Origin: Todiramphus chloris collaris
Lineage: Eukaryota; Chordata; Aves; Coraciiformes; Alcedinidae
NCBI GenBank assembly: GCA_025345505.1
Contig: JANVCC010000011.1
Location: 3,543,849 to 3,607,848, forward strand
Reading direction: 5' to 3'
DNA length: 64,000 nt
Shown here piece after piece: positions 47,933-61,242 of this stretch. The translations under genes and the position numbers were made by a program. Below the pieces are notes generated by a model that saw nothing but the letters and a program-made list of their open reading frames with translations, had not been told where the DNA came from and searched no databases. How positions within the stretch are numbered: position 1 is the first letter of the stretch; each line of letters starts with the position of its first letter.

Positions 47933-50688
47933 CCCTAACGCTCTTATATAGAATTCTGCCTTGCAATGCAAGAATAGGTGTCTAAGTGTCTCTCGAAGAG
48001 ATGGGAAAGAAAAGGGTAAGAGAAACAAGAGATCACAGGTCTTATTTAAATATGCTACTGTTCTTAATCTTTTTTAATCCTCAATTTATATATTCAGCTT
48101 TTGCACTACTGAATTATTACCATATCAACAGCGACTGAGGGAGGATTGCTAAGAGGGAGGGTGATCATTTCTTAGGAGCAGCAAGCCTGAAAGCAGGCAA
48201 ATGAAAGAGGAGAGGGAGATGCAATGCTTGAAGCTTGCTCTGAGATAAGAGTAAAATCAGGTGCAAGAGATGGGGCACATGAAATAACAGAACCTGAAAT
48301 GAGATGCTGATGGGGGGGGGGGGGTGGGATTTGAATAATGTTCTTCAAATTGGTGCAAAGCAAACAGATCCTGCAGATGATTTTAAGGATTAAAAGAGAA
48401 GGGAGGAGAAAAGAGATTGTCTATACTAGGAAGCAATGACGATTACTTTATTTGCAGCAGCTTGCACAGAGTTAAGGGGGGCTAAAAGTGAAGTGGTAGT
48501 TACAGGAGCTAGGAGCTGAACTGGAAAGATGACAGTTGAGTGTTAACCACACAGACAATGAAACTTGCTTGCTACTTTTTCAAAGAAGGATGAGCCCTTA
48601 TTCCACTACACTGACATGACAGGAATCAGACACAACCATGGACAGAAAAAATCTACATTAAAAATAATAATGAAAATACTGGAAACATATACTTTACAAT
48701 GCATTATTTTTTTTCCCCCAGCATTCTGTCCATATAAACACATAAGTAAATTATCTCATTTGAACTTTTGGCACCTCTGTTAAAGACTTTATAACGTAAG
48801 ACATCAGTTCTGCACAGACGCACATGTTTAAGCCTATACATGGCATAATGTTTGTAGGTCTTTATTCAGTGCATAGCAGTAAGAATGTGTTTAAACCTTT
48901 CCAGGGCAGGAAGATTAACAATCCCAGGAACTCCAGAATTGATGAGTTGAACTGACAAAGTAGTGAGATTTGCCCTGAAAGTTATTAAAATTTTCTGTGC
49001 GAGCCTCCAAAATTTGGCTTTTTGAGCAGCCTTTTTTGACTTTGAGCATACGAGCCAACTCACAACAATTTCTAGTGAACAAGGCCAGCTTTCTAGTCTC
49101 TTTGGGAGCCCTCACTAGAAGAACCAGCTGGGACTAAATCACAAAAAGCTGCCAGATGGTGTAGCCACGTTTTTCCCTCCAACCAAAATACCCAATGAGA
49201 AATAATTATATGTTTCTCTAACCTACTATCTGCCAGCCCGCTGATAGTGTGGCATCTCACTATATAAAGCTCTTCCCTCCATCATTTCAGTTTGAGTTGT
49301 CATCATTCACTATGTCAAATAATTTTCCATTCTTCACTGTAACACATTCCAAGTTCTAAGCCTGATATCAGTAATAATGAGGAGTTAAGTCACATACCCT
49401 GAAAGGAACCGGAGGACCAGAACCATAGGATATACCCTGAGGTCCCATATGCCTCCAACTCACACCTTTTTTTCTGTGTCAATACCATCACCTACTCTTT
49501 CTGTCTTACTCATCCCAAACCCTCATGGTAGTCCTGGAAAGGAAGAGGGGAATCTGCATAATTCTCATTATAACTGCTCTGAATAGTGTGGTCAACTTTG
49601 AATATTCTAAAATCTTTAATTACTTTCCTGAAAATATCAAGAAGTTATTAAAAGGTTGTACTGTGGTTATATTTTCAACTTTTCCTTTTGTACTTAACTG
49701 AAAGCTTGTTTTTATCACATGAAATCATAATTTCTGAAGGTATAAATTACAAAAGGAGTTGATCAAACAAAGCAAAATTTTGAACGAAATAATGACAGAG
49801 TGAATCTGTTGTATGTGAAATCTCTATATAAGTCTTAATTTAGACAGATCAATGTTTTTCCATATCAGTCCACAGACCACAATGGAATCTGTAGACAAGT
49901 TCTAACAGATCTGCAAAAGAAAATGGAGAGAAAGTAAGTGAAATGCAGAAAGGTGACATCTCTTAGAGAGGAACATCTCCATCTGAAGATGTTAATGATT
50001 CTTAATAATGATAATAATAAAAAAGGTTAAAAATTACTGGAATTGATTATCTTCTCTTTTACAGTCTGGCTGAATATATTTTATTTTTCATTTTAAAAAC
50101 CAACAACATAAATCCCAGCAAACACATTTCAGGGAAAATCTGAAACCCAGATGTCCTGGTCCTGGTCCCAGTTATCTGAATGTTAAAATGAAAAATATCT
50201 TCATGAATGCCAATGCAGTTCAAATCAACATCAGCACTATCATCTGCAGAGAACAGAGTATAAGAGAATCAATATCTAGAAACCCGGGAGTTTAGCATTA
50301 GCAAGGCCAAATTGTGACATACTGAGTCTATTCCTCTTGCAGCAAAACTCTCCTCACTTGTATGGAACTTAAGGGCTGTGTTTGAACCTCAAGATTTGAC
50401 CCTTCCTCAGACTCTTCCTGAAGTCCTTGGATGACCCTACAAATGAGATTTTCAGGTTTCTAACACTTCTGTAATTCAGTGTGTGGATAACTCTCCCATC
50501 ATGTCCTGGATCAGGCTCAGATCTTGCCCTTTTCTCTAGAAGTCCACAAAGAAACCTTCTACTGTTAGGAACTCGGGAGTGTGTGAGAGGTTAACACATT
50601 TCTGTAGAACTAGTGCAGACCTTTTTATGACCATTTCAAATGTGACACCATTACAGTCTTCAATATACACAGAGAGCTGTTTGTGCAC

Positions 50689-50689
<1 letters not shown>
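47933..50689. other. Unique DNA with a 13-G run
   Basis: No gene or dispersed repeat is recognised in 2.7 kb. A run of 13 G lies at 48,312-48,324 inside a purine-rich neighbourhood. Confidence 0.5.

Positions 50690-50717
<28 letters not shown>
50690..50717. repeat. Poly-A tract (about 28 A)
   Basis: An uninterrupted A run. No recognisable retroposed gene precedes it. Confidence 0.95.
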
Positions 50718-50721
<4 letters not shown>

Positions 50722-52205
50722 AATGAAACCCCCTCCCACAATGTAACAAAATGAAACTGTCTCCTGCACATCAAATGCTCCCACTTTTCAAAGGGAGTGG
50801 TGGTGATGGAAAAAGTGACAGGGAGCACAGATCTTGATGTGACAGATGTTAGTCATACTGCTTAATGTGCTACTGGAAAGCACTCAGATCGTGCAGTGAT
50901 AAAGGCTGAGTATGAAGCAGAGCAAGAACATAATTCTTTCTTTTTCCATCATGTTTTGGAGTCTACATCCTTTGCTCTCCCTTGAGCATGATGATCAGCT
51001 TTCTCTCTCATTAGGTCCGAATGTAATATAACAAACATTCACACTTACTGATTTCATTCATTTGCTCAGCTGAATATACAGGACTAGGGAAATCATCCTT
51101 GGTGCCCCAAATCAAACATTTACACTTTAGTCTGAATATATGGAAACCCTGAAAGCTCACAATTCCCACAAGACTGTAAATGTGATTGAATAACAAAACA
51201 ATCTCACCTTTACTTTCTGCAATCTGTTTGCTCTGCATTTTTTTAGATACTTCCTGTTCCTAATTATTTCATTATTTATTCAGCACAGTCAAGGTACTCA
51301 TCTTAACAAGACACAAGTATAATAACAATCCCTAATCCCTAAAGAGCTTATGTTGGTAAAAACAAGGATTACACATTGCTCCAGCTCTCCTTCTGATTTA
51401 TGACAGTTCCCTGTTTTTCTGTTTCTTACCACGTCTTGAATAATCTGTGGAGTCAAGGTGCCACATACAGCATTAATTGCATCATTATATAGTTTGACAA
51501 GGACTTTTTGACCAATGCTGCATATTTTACAGGGCTGACCATGCTACCACGATGGGAAAAAAACCCAGCAATACTCTCAGTCTGACATAACCATTTTTGA
51601 TAATGTTGAATTTTCAACTCAGTGTTTTAAATTTCTTTCACACTACATTTGCTTCCTAAAGGATTTATTGTAAGGCAATAAATGGCAATATTTTTATTTT
51701 TCTCCGAATTTTCTTTAATTTAAGTCCTGTGCTCTATTCCTCTTATTAGTGTCTTTCGCCACTAAATTTCCTAGGACTTCACAAAAGATCTGTCATTAGA
51801 GATGTTTTTTGGATGAGGAAGCTGAGACAAAAGGTGTGAACCAAGGAAAGCCAAGGATCATTACACTACATTCTCTTTCAGAAAAGTTAGGTGTAGAAAT
51901 ATCTCAGTTAATAATAAATATCATTATGCTGTGGTTAGTTTTGAATAAACTAATGCCTAAGCTTATTCTCAACTTACTTTTCCACTGCCTGACAATTAAG
52001 TTATTGATTATACTCAGTGTTAACATCATCAAAAGGGATGAAAACTTTAGTTATTACCAGGCTTTATGTATGAATTCATATTGTTCTGGCAAAATATAAA
52101 AGCCTTCATTTCAGTATCACTAATGGGTCAGAATAATTTGAGATGGAACAGAGGGGTGATCACTCCTGTTCCAGAATTTGTGTAGCAGTAGTAGGCTGCT
52201 TTGGA
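50718..52205. other. Unique AT-rich DNA
   Basis: No gene is recognised. A SINE-like fragment may lie at about 51,805-51,870 ('ggatgaggaagctgagacaa' resembles the antisense MIR core), but it is too short to call firmly. Confidence 0.45.
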
Positions 52206-52255
52206 TTTATTTTATTTTATTTTATTTTATTTTATTTTATTTTATTTTATTTTAT
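52206..52255. repeat. (ATTTT)10 pentanucleotide microsatellite
   Basis: Ten perfect units without interruption, a likely polymorphic site. Confidence 0.97.
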
Positions 52256-52855
52256 GTCTTAAAATATCATTCAGCCATATATCATCATGCATTCAGCCTT
52301 CCCTCCAAACCCTAAACCAACCGAGAACACACAATAGAATATGCCCACAAACAAATAAAAGAAAGGTAGATTCGATGAAGACTGAGAAAAAATGAGCGGG
52401 ACCAACATTGTAAATCTAACATGACATTTGAAAACATTCCTATTTCTGCTCATTTCTGCAGGAGTTCTTCCTGACTCTTTTGCCTTTTATTTATTCAGCC
52501 TGTAAAGATCCTTTTTTTCAGGTCAAGGGCTGTGTTTTATTTTCATTGCCTAATGTAAGAGGGACCCAATTCAGGGCATTTCTCCAGTGTAAAGGAAATT
52601 ATGAATACTGCCAATATTAAGAGGAGGTTATTTTCGGGAGGAGGCACTCACTGGTAACAGAGCTGCTCCATATCTGTACATTTGATTAAACTACCAGCAA
52701 CTCTTTCTGCAGGTACAAGTGTGTGCAAACACACACTACTTAAGAAACAACATAGGAGGAAAATTAGCAGGCCCACACAGCAGTTCCTGGGAAGGGGTTA
52801 CTATTTTCAACCCAAGAGACAAATCTCTAAAAACCTGACCAAATTCTCAAATCTT
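52256..52855. other. Unique DNA, nothing recognised
   Basis: No gene or repeat is recognised. Confidence 0.5.
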
Positions 52856-53116
52856 AAGTGATAGGATAAGAGGAAATGGCCTCAAGTTGTGCCACAGGAA
52901 GTTTCGGTTGGACATTAGGAAAAAATTATTCACCAAGAGAGTTGTCAAGCCCTGGTACAGGCTGCTTAGGGCAGTGGTGGAGTCCCCATCCCTGGAGAGA
53001 TTTAGAAGATGTGCAGATGTGGTGATGAGGGACATGGTTTAGTAGTGACCTGGAGGTGTTGTGCTAATGGTTGGACTTGGTGATCTTTTCCAAACTAAAT
53101 TTCTATATTTCATTCT
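52856..53116 (+). mobile_element. CR1 LINE 3' end
   Basis: A plus-strand 3' terminal fragment: 'gataggataagaggaaatgg', 'cctcaagttgtgccacagga', 'ttggacattaggaaaaaatt', then 'tggagtccccatccctggag'. It ends near 53,116 with 'aatttctatatttcattcta', a worn ATTCTATG terminus. It holds only the last ORF2 codons and 3' UTR. Confidence 0.92.
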
Positions 53117-53847
53117 AGCCAGCACAGACAAGCAGAAGAAGAGCCAGCACCAGCCCAGGGACACTGAACAGCCTTATCTTGCTGCTGCATCTCAGTAGAG
53201 AAATCTCCCAGTGTCACATAACTGCATCATCTTGTCTAGATCTGCCTTGGGAGCAACTACATTGAGACACACCCTGCAGCCTTATCACCTAGCAGTTAAA
53301 TGAAGAGGGCAAAGTCCAAGATGTAGAACAGAAAATGAGACAATCTGGACTGTTCAGCAACAAAAAAGGCTGATGCAGACATCACCTGCAGCACATGCTG
53401 CTGAAAGTGAGAGCCACTGCAGAAGGTTAAACTGCACAAAGAAACAAGGACAAATGGCATCTGGGATTGTTCCAGAAATTCTGATTAAAACCTGTGCAGC
53501 ATGGTGTAAGGGAAACCAGAAAGCAGGAGGCAAGATGGTCTCCTGTGATGGGTTAAAAAAAGATAACAAAGGAAAGGAGAAGCAGTTTGGGAACAAAGGG
53601 AAAAGATATGTAAGCAAGTAGTAAATAAGATAACTTTATGTATATCAAGGGTTAAAGTAAACTATTTTTCGCTTTAGCAACTGAGTTTAGTGGGAGGACA
53701 GGATTCCTAAACCTTTGTTTTGTTGTTCATTCCACGTTGAAAAAATAAAAAAGAAAAAAGAGAAAGGAAGAGAGACTTCTTGCTCAGGATTAATTATTGA
53801 GTGATCCAGAGCTTTATAATATATTTATATATTCCCTAGAGTTTGGC
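53117..53847. other. Unique DNA
   Basis: No family is recognised. Around 53,533-53,790 some LTR-like words occur (tgtgatgggttaa; AATAAA near 53,744), but no boundary or target duplication could be found. Confidence 0.4.
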
Positions 53848-53871
53848 ACACTCTCTCTCTCTCTCTCTCTT
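53848..53871. repeat. (CT)n dinucleotide repeat
   Basis: About 11 CT units. Confidence 0.93.
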
Positions 53872-55989
53872 TCTATTTTACTGATCTCCATCCCAGCACT
53901 TTTCACTCAAATACCTTGAGACCTTGTGTGGTATCAAAAGAGATGGAGGTGCTGGGGAAATGCTGGTGTGCCATAGAGCTCCCACTAGTGTTGCTCCAGT
54001 CGATTACTTCCCAAGCACCTCCTTCAAACAGCCTTGTTCTCAGGAGTTCCGGAGCGGGGTTGCAGAGGCACATACTCACGCCAAAGCCTAATATTTAAAG
54101 TTGCAGTTCATCTAGAATTACATTTTACTACCTTAATTATTACCCACTGCCACAGAATTTGATTCACTTGTGCCACTTTTCCACAGTTTGTTGTTTCTCT
54201 TTAATCTTATCCCTCCCTCCCACTACATGATAAAAAGAAAAATCAGATTAAAAAGTATTTGAAGTTTGAAATGAAGGTGGAGGAGGACTTTGATTAATAT
54301 CTATCACAGAAGAATTAATTTTACTAGATGGAAGTGTTGCTGCTGGACAACTCAGATGACCCAGAGGATGGTGCAGAGAATGGTTGATGGAAACAAAGTA
54401 AGAATGGCTCTGCTACGCATGGTGAGGAATGGGGACATGAGCTCTGATGCTTGCCGCTGTTAACGAGCACTTTGGTGGTACGCTGCCTGTCCAAAACTCT
54501 AAGCAAACATTAACAAATTCATTAGAAGTCCTCCACTTGCAGAGACAGGGAAGGAGATGAAGAGGGTGAAGTCTTTCACGTCAGTAACAGTTAGATCATT
54601 TTTATGAAGCCAAAAGTTCACCCCAAAGTGGTTTTCTACAGACTATGCTGAAAACAGATAATCTAAAGAGCGTTCTTACAGTTTTCCATCATTGTTATGT
54701 TGGCAATAGTGAGTGCCTCGGTTTACATAGCCACTTTTTCAAGAAGAACATCTACAGATTTTTTTATGTAAGTGTTCTAGATATTTGAATTAGCTCTGGA
54801 TATTGGGACAGCAGTAGGAAAAATTAAGAAAAAACAATTTTGAATGAAGATGCTACCAATTTTTTTCTTGTTCTATACTTGGTACTGTGTACAAGACGTA
54901 CCATGACTCTATTTCTTCATTCAAATTGAAATGAAAGCAGTGAAGAAATATCTCTGAGACATTAGCTACAGGTTCTCCAAATATTTCTCATTGTTAATAA
55001 ATGCCCTGATGAAATCACAGGTTGTAAAATAGGGTAACATGCAGAATTCACATAATTTGCATGTTAAACCAGAGCTGAGCCTGTGTGTTGGGTATTGTGC
55101 ACTTCAGTGTACGCATGGACAGTAATGACAGTATAAGGATACATTACAATCTGTGGAGCAAATGACATGAGTTTCAAAATTATTTGACAAAGTATTTACA
55201 TAGGGGAAAATAGCTTTATTGATTTATCAAAACAAGCACAGTATACAAATTATTTTACTTCTACATTTAAAGGTAGAGAAGCTATTGTAGTCTGTTCTTC
55301 ATAGAATATAGATATAGTTATGGAGGAGTAATTTGCCCAAACACAAACTTTTTCAATGTGTAGATATCTTCACCTGCATTAGACAGCCTGGGCTTCCTCT
55401 GACTTCACGTAGAGGAAATACACCTTCAGAAGCAGAAACGCTTAATTTTAAAACCAGCTTCTGATATAAGTTAGATCAATCTTATCTTGTTTTTCTTGAA
55501 TCACTTTGGAGGGAGTCTGGTTAACTAGATAGCATACAGTCACCTACACTGTAGATATCTAAACTTAGGAGAGGTGAATCTTGTGCCTGGAAGCTTATGA
55601 TGCTTCCCCAGCAGCATCTCAAGGCAACAGAGTCAAAGTCTTTGGAAAAACTTATCAAAGAAATAATCTAATCTAAACTTTCCAATGGAGAGAGATAGTT
55701 ACATACAGACAACCACTCAGTCCGACCTGAGATACTGTCATATGAAGTTACATTTCTCTCTCTATCTCCTCTGACTAGACAAGATACTTAAATTTCATGT
55801 GTCTACAGACACGGGAAAAAAAGATCCCCCAAGCCTAAATGTCTTCCTATGAATGTCTGCAGTGAACCAACAAGTGATTCCTATTTAATTCTATCTCACA
55901 ACATTTCATGGGGTGTGGAATACTACATTTATACTTGCTATACCCTGTGTCTCTTGAAAAGGATGCAACTAAAGAGTGATACAAAGTGA
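53872..55989. other. Unique DNA, no gene recognised
   Basis: 54,000-54,180 and 54,410-54,490 keep several CpGs and non-repetitive texture, which could mark conserved non-coding sequence. No coding pattern is seen. Confidence 0.4.
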
Positions 55990-56240
55990 GATTTTAAAAC
56001 TAGGACTTGCATTACTTGAGGTTACGTTTTCAAAACTGATGAACTTGGGTGGCTCAGTTTTCAGGAGTCAGACTTGGATACCTGCAGAAGATGATTTTCA
56101 GAACTCCTCATAGGCCCTGATAAAATATAATGGCATTTATGAAGTATTTTGGTCTGAGTACTCAAAATAGCTAGCTGTTTCGAAATGCAGTCCTTAGTAT
56201 CTGTAGGCTTGCAGGTACCTGGAACCCACAATCCCATGTA
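55990..56240 (+). mobile_element. Possible old interspersed-repeat fragment
   Basis: Alternating phrases such as 'gttttcaaaactgatgaact', 'ggctcagttttcaggagtca' and 'gaagatgattttcagaactc' resemble the 'gattttcaaaa..aggtgcc..gattttcag' texture of an old amniote dispersed repeat. I cannot name the family, and the call rests on texture only. Confidence 0.35.
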
Positions 56241-58608
56241 AACATATTAACACTTCATTTAGATCTGTTGTATGTCAATATTACAAAATCATTCAATTTT
56301 CAGACTCATGGATGCATCCTGACTCACAGTTCTTTCAAAGCGTGTTTACTATCTATAAAAATATTCCAAGAACAGACAAGAGAAGAAAATATTTTCAGTT
56401 ATAAAATCAGCATAAGAAGTCTGGTATCCCACACGGGTCCAAATCCATGAGAACACGGAAAAGTCAAAAAAATACTCCTGAGAGGCCATCGCTAGATGTC
56501 ATAAGAAGCATTAATCTGTATATTAATTTTTAAGACAGTGCTTCAAAAGTTTCCCTACTGCCCTTAGACTTCTTTCTCAGCCTGCTTTCACCTTCTGCCA
56601 GCTGGATCTTGATGCAAGAAAGAATTTAAACCTTTGGTCTCTTAGTTTTGTCATCCTCAAATAGCTCTTTTAAATCACAAATCCCTCACAAATCAAGCAA
56701 AGGAATCTGTATTTATCTTGGTACAGGTAAGCAATGAAAAGCATTTCACAATGAACTGACAGGGGTTGGTCCCCACTCCAATTCTAATGTCTATTAACCA
56801 GCTGAAATCAGATTCAGACTCCACAGAGTCATGCAGCAGAGTTGATCAGTGAATGTCCCTAACTCTGCAGTTCTAACACAACAGATTAGTTCTGCACACT
56901 CCAAGCCAGATCAGAGTAAACCTTTATCATGTGTTCCTTTATATACCATGCTTTTTTAAGGGCAGTATCATGAAGACTCTGTAGTCATTCAAGTAATAAC
57001 AAGCCTGCTGCCATTTCAGTTTAACTTCCAGGTGTCTGCACACTTTTGTTAGAGGACAAGACTGTATTCAGCTACAGGTCACAATGGTAATCCCTTTTAA
57101 TACTTTTGATATATGAGGAACACTTCTCCTATCTCCCTTTCTGATCCAGCTTTCAAGAGCAAGGCAATGTCAGTATTTCATTCCTGATAATCGTTTTTTT
57201 AATCACCGGATTTTTCTAAGATGACCTCCCAGAGCTTTTCTTTGTTTTTGTGTTTGCTTAGTCTCCATACAACACTGTTTGACACATAACCGTATTTAGT
57301 CAGGCAGTCCTGTAACTCCATTGTCAGTAGGCTTAATCGAAGTGACCCATTCTCCTACCAGTGATCATTCTGGAGTGCATCCAACACAGAGAAGGACCAA
57401 ATTCTGACTCCTTTTTTTTATTATTCTGCTTTTGAATATAGTCTTTTTTCCATCAGGATTCCTCTGGTTTTGTGTTTCATTCAGTACTTCAGCTCAGTCA
57501 CTACTGGGACTGAAGTATAAGAAGCAGCATTAGAACCCAAGTACCAATAGTAAAAGTTTTTAAGAAGAGCAAATATCTAACTGTGCTATTTTTCAGCTAT
57601 TCACTTTTTAAAGCTTCTATCTATCTGAGAAGTCTCACATGAAAAATATTGCAAATAATGCCAGGAAGAGTCCAGCCCATGATAACACAATTCACAGCTT
57701 TGAGCCAGAGAAGGCTTGCATGAGCCAAAATTAAAGCTTTATGGAAGACCAAATCCTTCAAATCCTGTCTCTTGGGCTGCTGGCCTAAGCTAATATGAGA
57801 CCGAGATTTGGTGCCAAAACTTTAACACCTGGGTTATTTCTTTGACTGTGGACAAGTGGGTATGTGAGGCTGTCCAACTTCAGTCTGGTTCAGCAAGTGG
57901 GAAACTTGGGTTAAATTACCTTCTCAGCTTGTATGAAACACAATTCATATATCATGTCTGTTGAAGGTGTGCTACATGTCCCTGCTGAAGGCAGACCACC
58001 AGATAGGAAGAAAATAATTTTGGATGGACAGAGGTAAAGCCACTTAATGTCATGCACAATGTGCGGAAGGAGTCTTCAGTTCCAGTTTCTGTTGTGGTTT
58101 TGTGTGTCACATCGATGCATTTCTGTCTGCACTATTCATTAAAAATAGAAATTACTGTGGGTGTGTCACGGTGCTGAAACGCTAGAGAAATACCCGATTT
58201 GGTGCGGTTTCCCAAGTCACGTTTCCCTTGGGCAGTACCACTTCCTTTCTTGTGCAGCTTAGACAGCTTGTCATTTGATTTGATTTCTGGATGGCTCAAA
58301 GGGATGTCAGCATTAAAATTCAGTGTAAGGTAGGTATTAGGTGCCTGAATCTTTTCTGGACATAATCCTCTAGGCTTCACTTCTGATCATCCAACATATT
58401 ATAACATACTGAAAGAGAGATTGAGTGAATTTCTCAGTGTCTAACAAGGAAGCTGCTAGAGGAAGAGATTTAGGCATTGCTGTCTGTCATTTCTGTGAAT
58501 AGACTACCGAGCTCTACCTCTTCACGAAGTTGAAAACGACATGATAACCACCTAGATGGTATGCAAAAAGGGCAAATGAAGAATTCAGAAATAAATGAAA
58601 GCTAATTT
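56241..58608. other. Unique DNA, no gene recognised
   Basis: 58,100-58,240 carries about six CpGs in 140 bases, well above its surroundings, without a coding frame. An old-repeat-like phrase 'aggtattaggtgcctgaatc' lies near 58,333. Confidence 0.4.
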
Positions 58609-58682
58609 TTGTTTCAAAAGAGAAGTCTTGTTTCAAAAGAAAAAACTATGATAAAAATATGCCTACTATGATTAAAAATATG
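58609..58682. repeat. Two adjacent short tandem duplications
   Basis: 'ttgtttcaaaaga' occurs at 58,609 and 58,628 (19 apart). 'actatgataaaaatatg' at 58,645 recurs with one inserted/changed base at 58,665 (20 apart). Confidence 0.8.
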
Positions 58683-59734
58683 GATGATTTAATTTTTTTT
58701 CTTGGATATGTAAATACGCAAGAAAGATTAACAAGATATTGTAAATATAAGGAGTAGATAAATATATTCAGATGCATTGCCCTGGTTTGTTGATACTTTG
58801 GTTCTTGACCTGTGCTGATGGCTTTTTTATTATTCCAAAATATTCACAGCTGAGATTGTCTTCCCAATCATAGTGTTCAAAATACTGTTTTTATCAGGAA
58901 TGCTTGACTTAATTCTTTCAAAGTGGAAACAGTGGTGGAATTCTATACATTTCATTGGCTCATGGAACTTATTATTCTTTGTCAGCAATTTTAAACTGTT
59001 TATTAGGGAAGGCTGAATAACATTTCTTTACTGGGCTTCTGTGAATCAAGGTGAGAAAGCTTTAACAGTACTTATGATGATACTGAGGGTCGGTCATTCC
59101 CTGTTGCAAATGAAACGCTTGTATAAAGACAAAGAATAAAAAATTATCCAAATAAGTAACAGATTTATTTTATCAATTACCCTAATTTTTAGAAGTATTT
59201 TCATATTTACAATTACAGCTTTTATGTTCTTCATCTTTCTTTTTGTGACTTTCCTCTCCTTCTTTTTATTCATCTCTCTCCCTTTTTTTAATCCTTTTAT
59301 ATTTCTTTATTATAGGAACTCCTAGTTTACCTTTTTAGGCTTTATCTTTGTCTCATAAAGGATCAGTTATTTCATAGTAAATTATTTCATGACAGTCTTA
59401 AACTCTAACATAATGTCTCAAAGAAAACAGGTGAAAAATATGCACATCCCAAAACCATGGTTTTAGGCTGTTGATACAGTAAATTAAACACTGAGTCAAT
59501 GACTGTATATTTGGGAAGATTTTCTTCCTAGCTAAAGAATGCACTTCATGTATTTTTCAAAAAGCCACCATCCATTAGATTCTGGCAAATCTGAATGTGC
59601 CACAAGCATACGAAGCAGAATAGAATCAGCCCTCAGGAAGGATGTTTAACACCTCTGTTCTTCATATCATCTTGTCTCTCCTCAATTCAGGCAAACTGCA
59701 AAAAACTCACTGCCAGCCTTACAGGACTTTTATG
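58683..59734. other. Unique AT-rich DNA, nothing recognised
   Basis: No gene or repeat is recognised. Confidence 0.5.
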
Positions 59735-59940
59735 CATCTGTGATTATCCAAGCATTTTGCAGAAATAATCTTCACAACAGCTGGGTGCTGTAGGCACACA
59801 ACTATTCCTTGTTTTACAACTGGGAAACTGAGTCATGGTGAAACTAAATGGCTTGGCCAGTAGTCACTAAGAGAAAACAGTGGTAGAGCCAAGTATTAAC
59901 CTGATGGTCTCAACTTTGTCTCTATCATGAAATAAGTGAT
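59735..59940 (-). mobile_element. MIR-like SINE, antisense
   Basis: The plus strand shows 'cacaacagctgggtgctgta', 'ttgttttacaactgggaaac', 'tgagtcatggtgaaactaaa', 'tggcttggcc', then 'agtggtagagccaagtatta'. This is the antisense MIR order (ttttacagatggggaaactgaggca..taagtgacttgccc..gtggcagagccagg). A well-preserved core. Confidence 0.8.
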
Positions 59941-60226
59941 TATATTTTCTTTCTCTCACTGTCATTCTACAAGGACACTCTAAACATGTTGAATTATGTT
60001 TTGACACTTTTGAAGTATGACTTTTTTTACAAAGTTCTTATATATTTTATTTATACCATCTGCAGAAATCCTAAAAAATGATTTTAACTTGGATTTTGTT
60101 GTATTGCACTGAAATAGAAATCTAATGTAACCCATATTCCATTCCATTCATAGTGTAGAATGATTCTGACTTTACAGTACAACAATTAATATCAATTATA
60201 TGACTTGAAAATGTAAGACTGCACAT

Positions 60227-60249
60227 TTTTTTTTTTTTTTTTTTTTTTT
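60227..60249. repeat. Poly-T tract (23 T)
   Basis: An uninterrupted T run. Confidence 0.95.
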
Positions 60250-60454
60250 GTGAATTGGTGTTCTAGCAAGGACCTCTATTTATTACATCTGATGAACATG
60301 ATCAAAGAAGTGAATCTTTAAAGTGAGTAAAGTATGAAATTATATATCAAGAATCATTCTTCCTATAGGAATTGCACTTTAAAAAACAAAGAGTGGAGAG
60401 AAAATATTTGGCAAGAATAGCTCACAGTTAAGGGGACAGTTTGGCACATGGTTA

Positions 60455-60545
60455 ATTCTTTATTAATTGTGTAAGTCTGGAAAAGTATGGAGTCTCTCTG
60501 CTTCTCAGTTTGTCAAATGCAAGTAATGTCTCACAGTACATCTTT
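60455..60545 (+). mobile_element. Possible MIR-like SINE core
   Basis: 'tgtgtaagtctggaaaagta', 'tctctctgcttctcagtttg', then 'tcaaatgcaagtaatg' parallels the MIR core (gtgaccttgggcaa..ctctctgtgcctcagtttc..catctgtaaaatggg..aataatg). Diverged, with neither head nor tail clear. Confidence 0.45.
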
Positions 60546-61222
60546 ACTTCAGAGGGAGTCTATGACAGTTTATTCAATAAATTTGTTCTAAAGGTAAAGA
60601 CAGAGAGTATACTCATTCTCACACTGGACAGGTTGCTTCTGGTGGCAGAGGAGAAAAGGCTGAAGGTTCAGGAAGATGGCAGGCAGTGTTCAAGCAAGCT
60701 TGAAGCATCCTATGGGTGTCAGAAGCTGATGAGATAAGTCAGTCTCAGACCATTTTCCCACCACAGTATCTATGTTGAAAGGCATAAGCTCAGTTTGCTT
60801 GGTGCTGTCACAGATTTTCTGTGCTACTTTTCCCCACCCTCAAGTTTCCATGCTACTTTTACTCCTCTCCCTATCACTTCATCTCCTTGACCATATCATC
60901 CTGCCATATGTATCGTGAACTGTAAATTAAAAAAAAAAGGAAAAACAGCCATGAGGCTGGAATCAGTCACATGATGTCTTGAAAGAAGTTCTGAGTCCCT
61001 CAGAAGCTGGTGAAGCTCTACCAAGATACTACCTGTAGGGATCTTGTGGCACAGATGCACATATGATGAGATTGGTTATTCTATTTTTATTACTTCTTTT
61101 TTACTAGTTAGCCACTTCAACTGTATTTAGGTTGTGTCAGTAATCCACACCCAATTAGTAACAGCATAATGACTGTATTTCAGAGTGGTAGTAGTGTTTG
61201 AGATCTGTCCTGCTTTGAGTTA
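60546..61222. other. Unique DNA, nothing recognised
   Basis: No gene or repeat is recognised. Confidence 0.5.
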
Positions 61223-61242
61223 GAACAGAACTAGTTCTGTTC
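61223..61242. repeat. 20-bp perfect palindrome
   Basis: GAACAGAACT is followed directly by its reverse complement AGTTCTGTTC, with no spacer and no mismatch. The outer parts contain GAACA/TGTTC half-sites of the steroid-receptor type, but their spacing is not the usual 3 bases, so no factor is claimed. Confidence 0.95.

Noticed and set aside
53533-53790. Possible LTR (tgtgatgggttaa start, AATAAA near 53,744)
   Set aside because: No matching ends or target-site duplication, and the A-rich context makes AATAAA uninformative.
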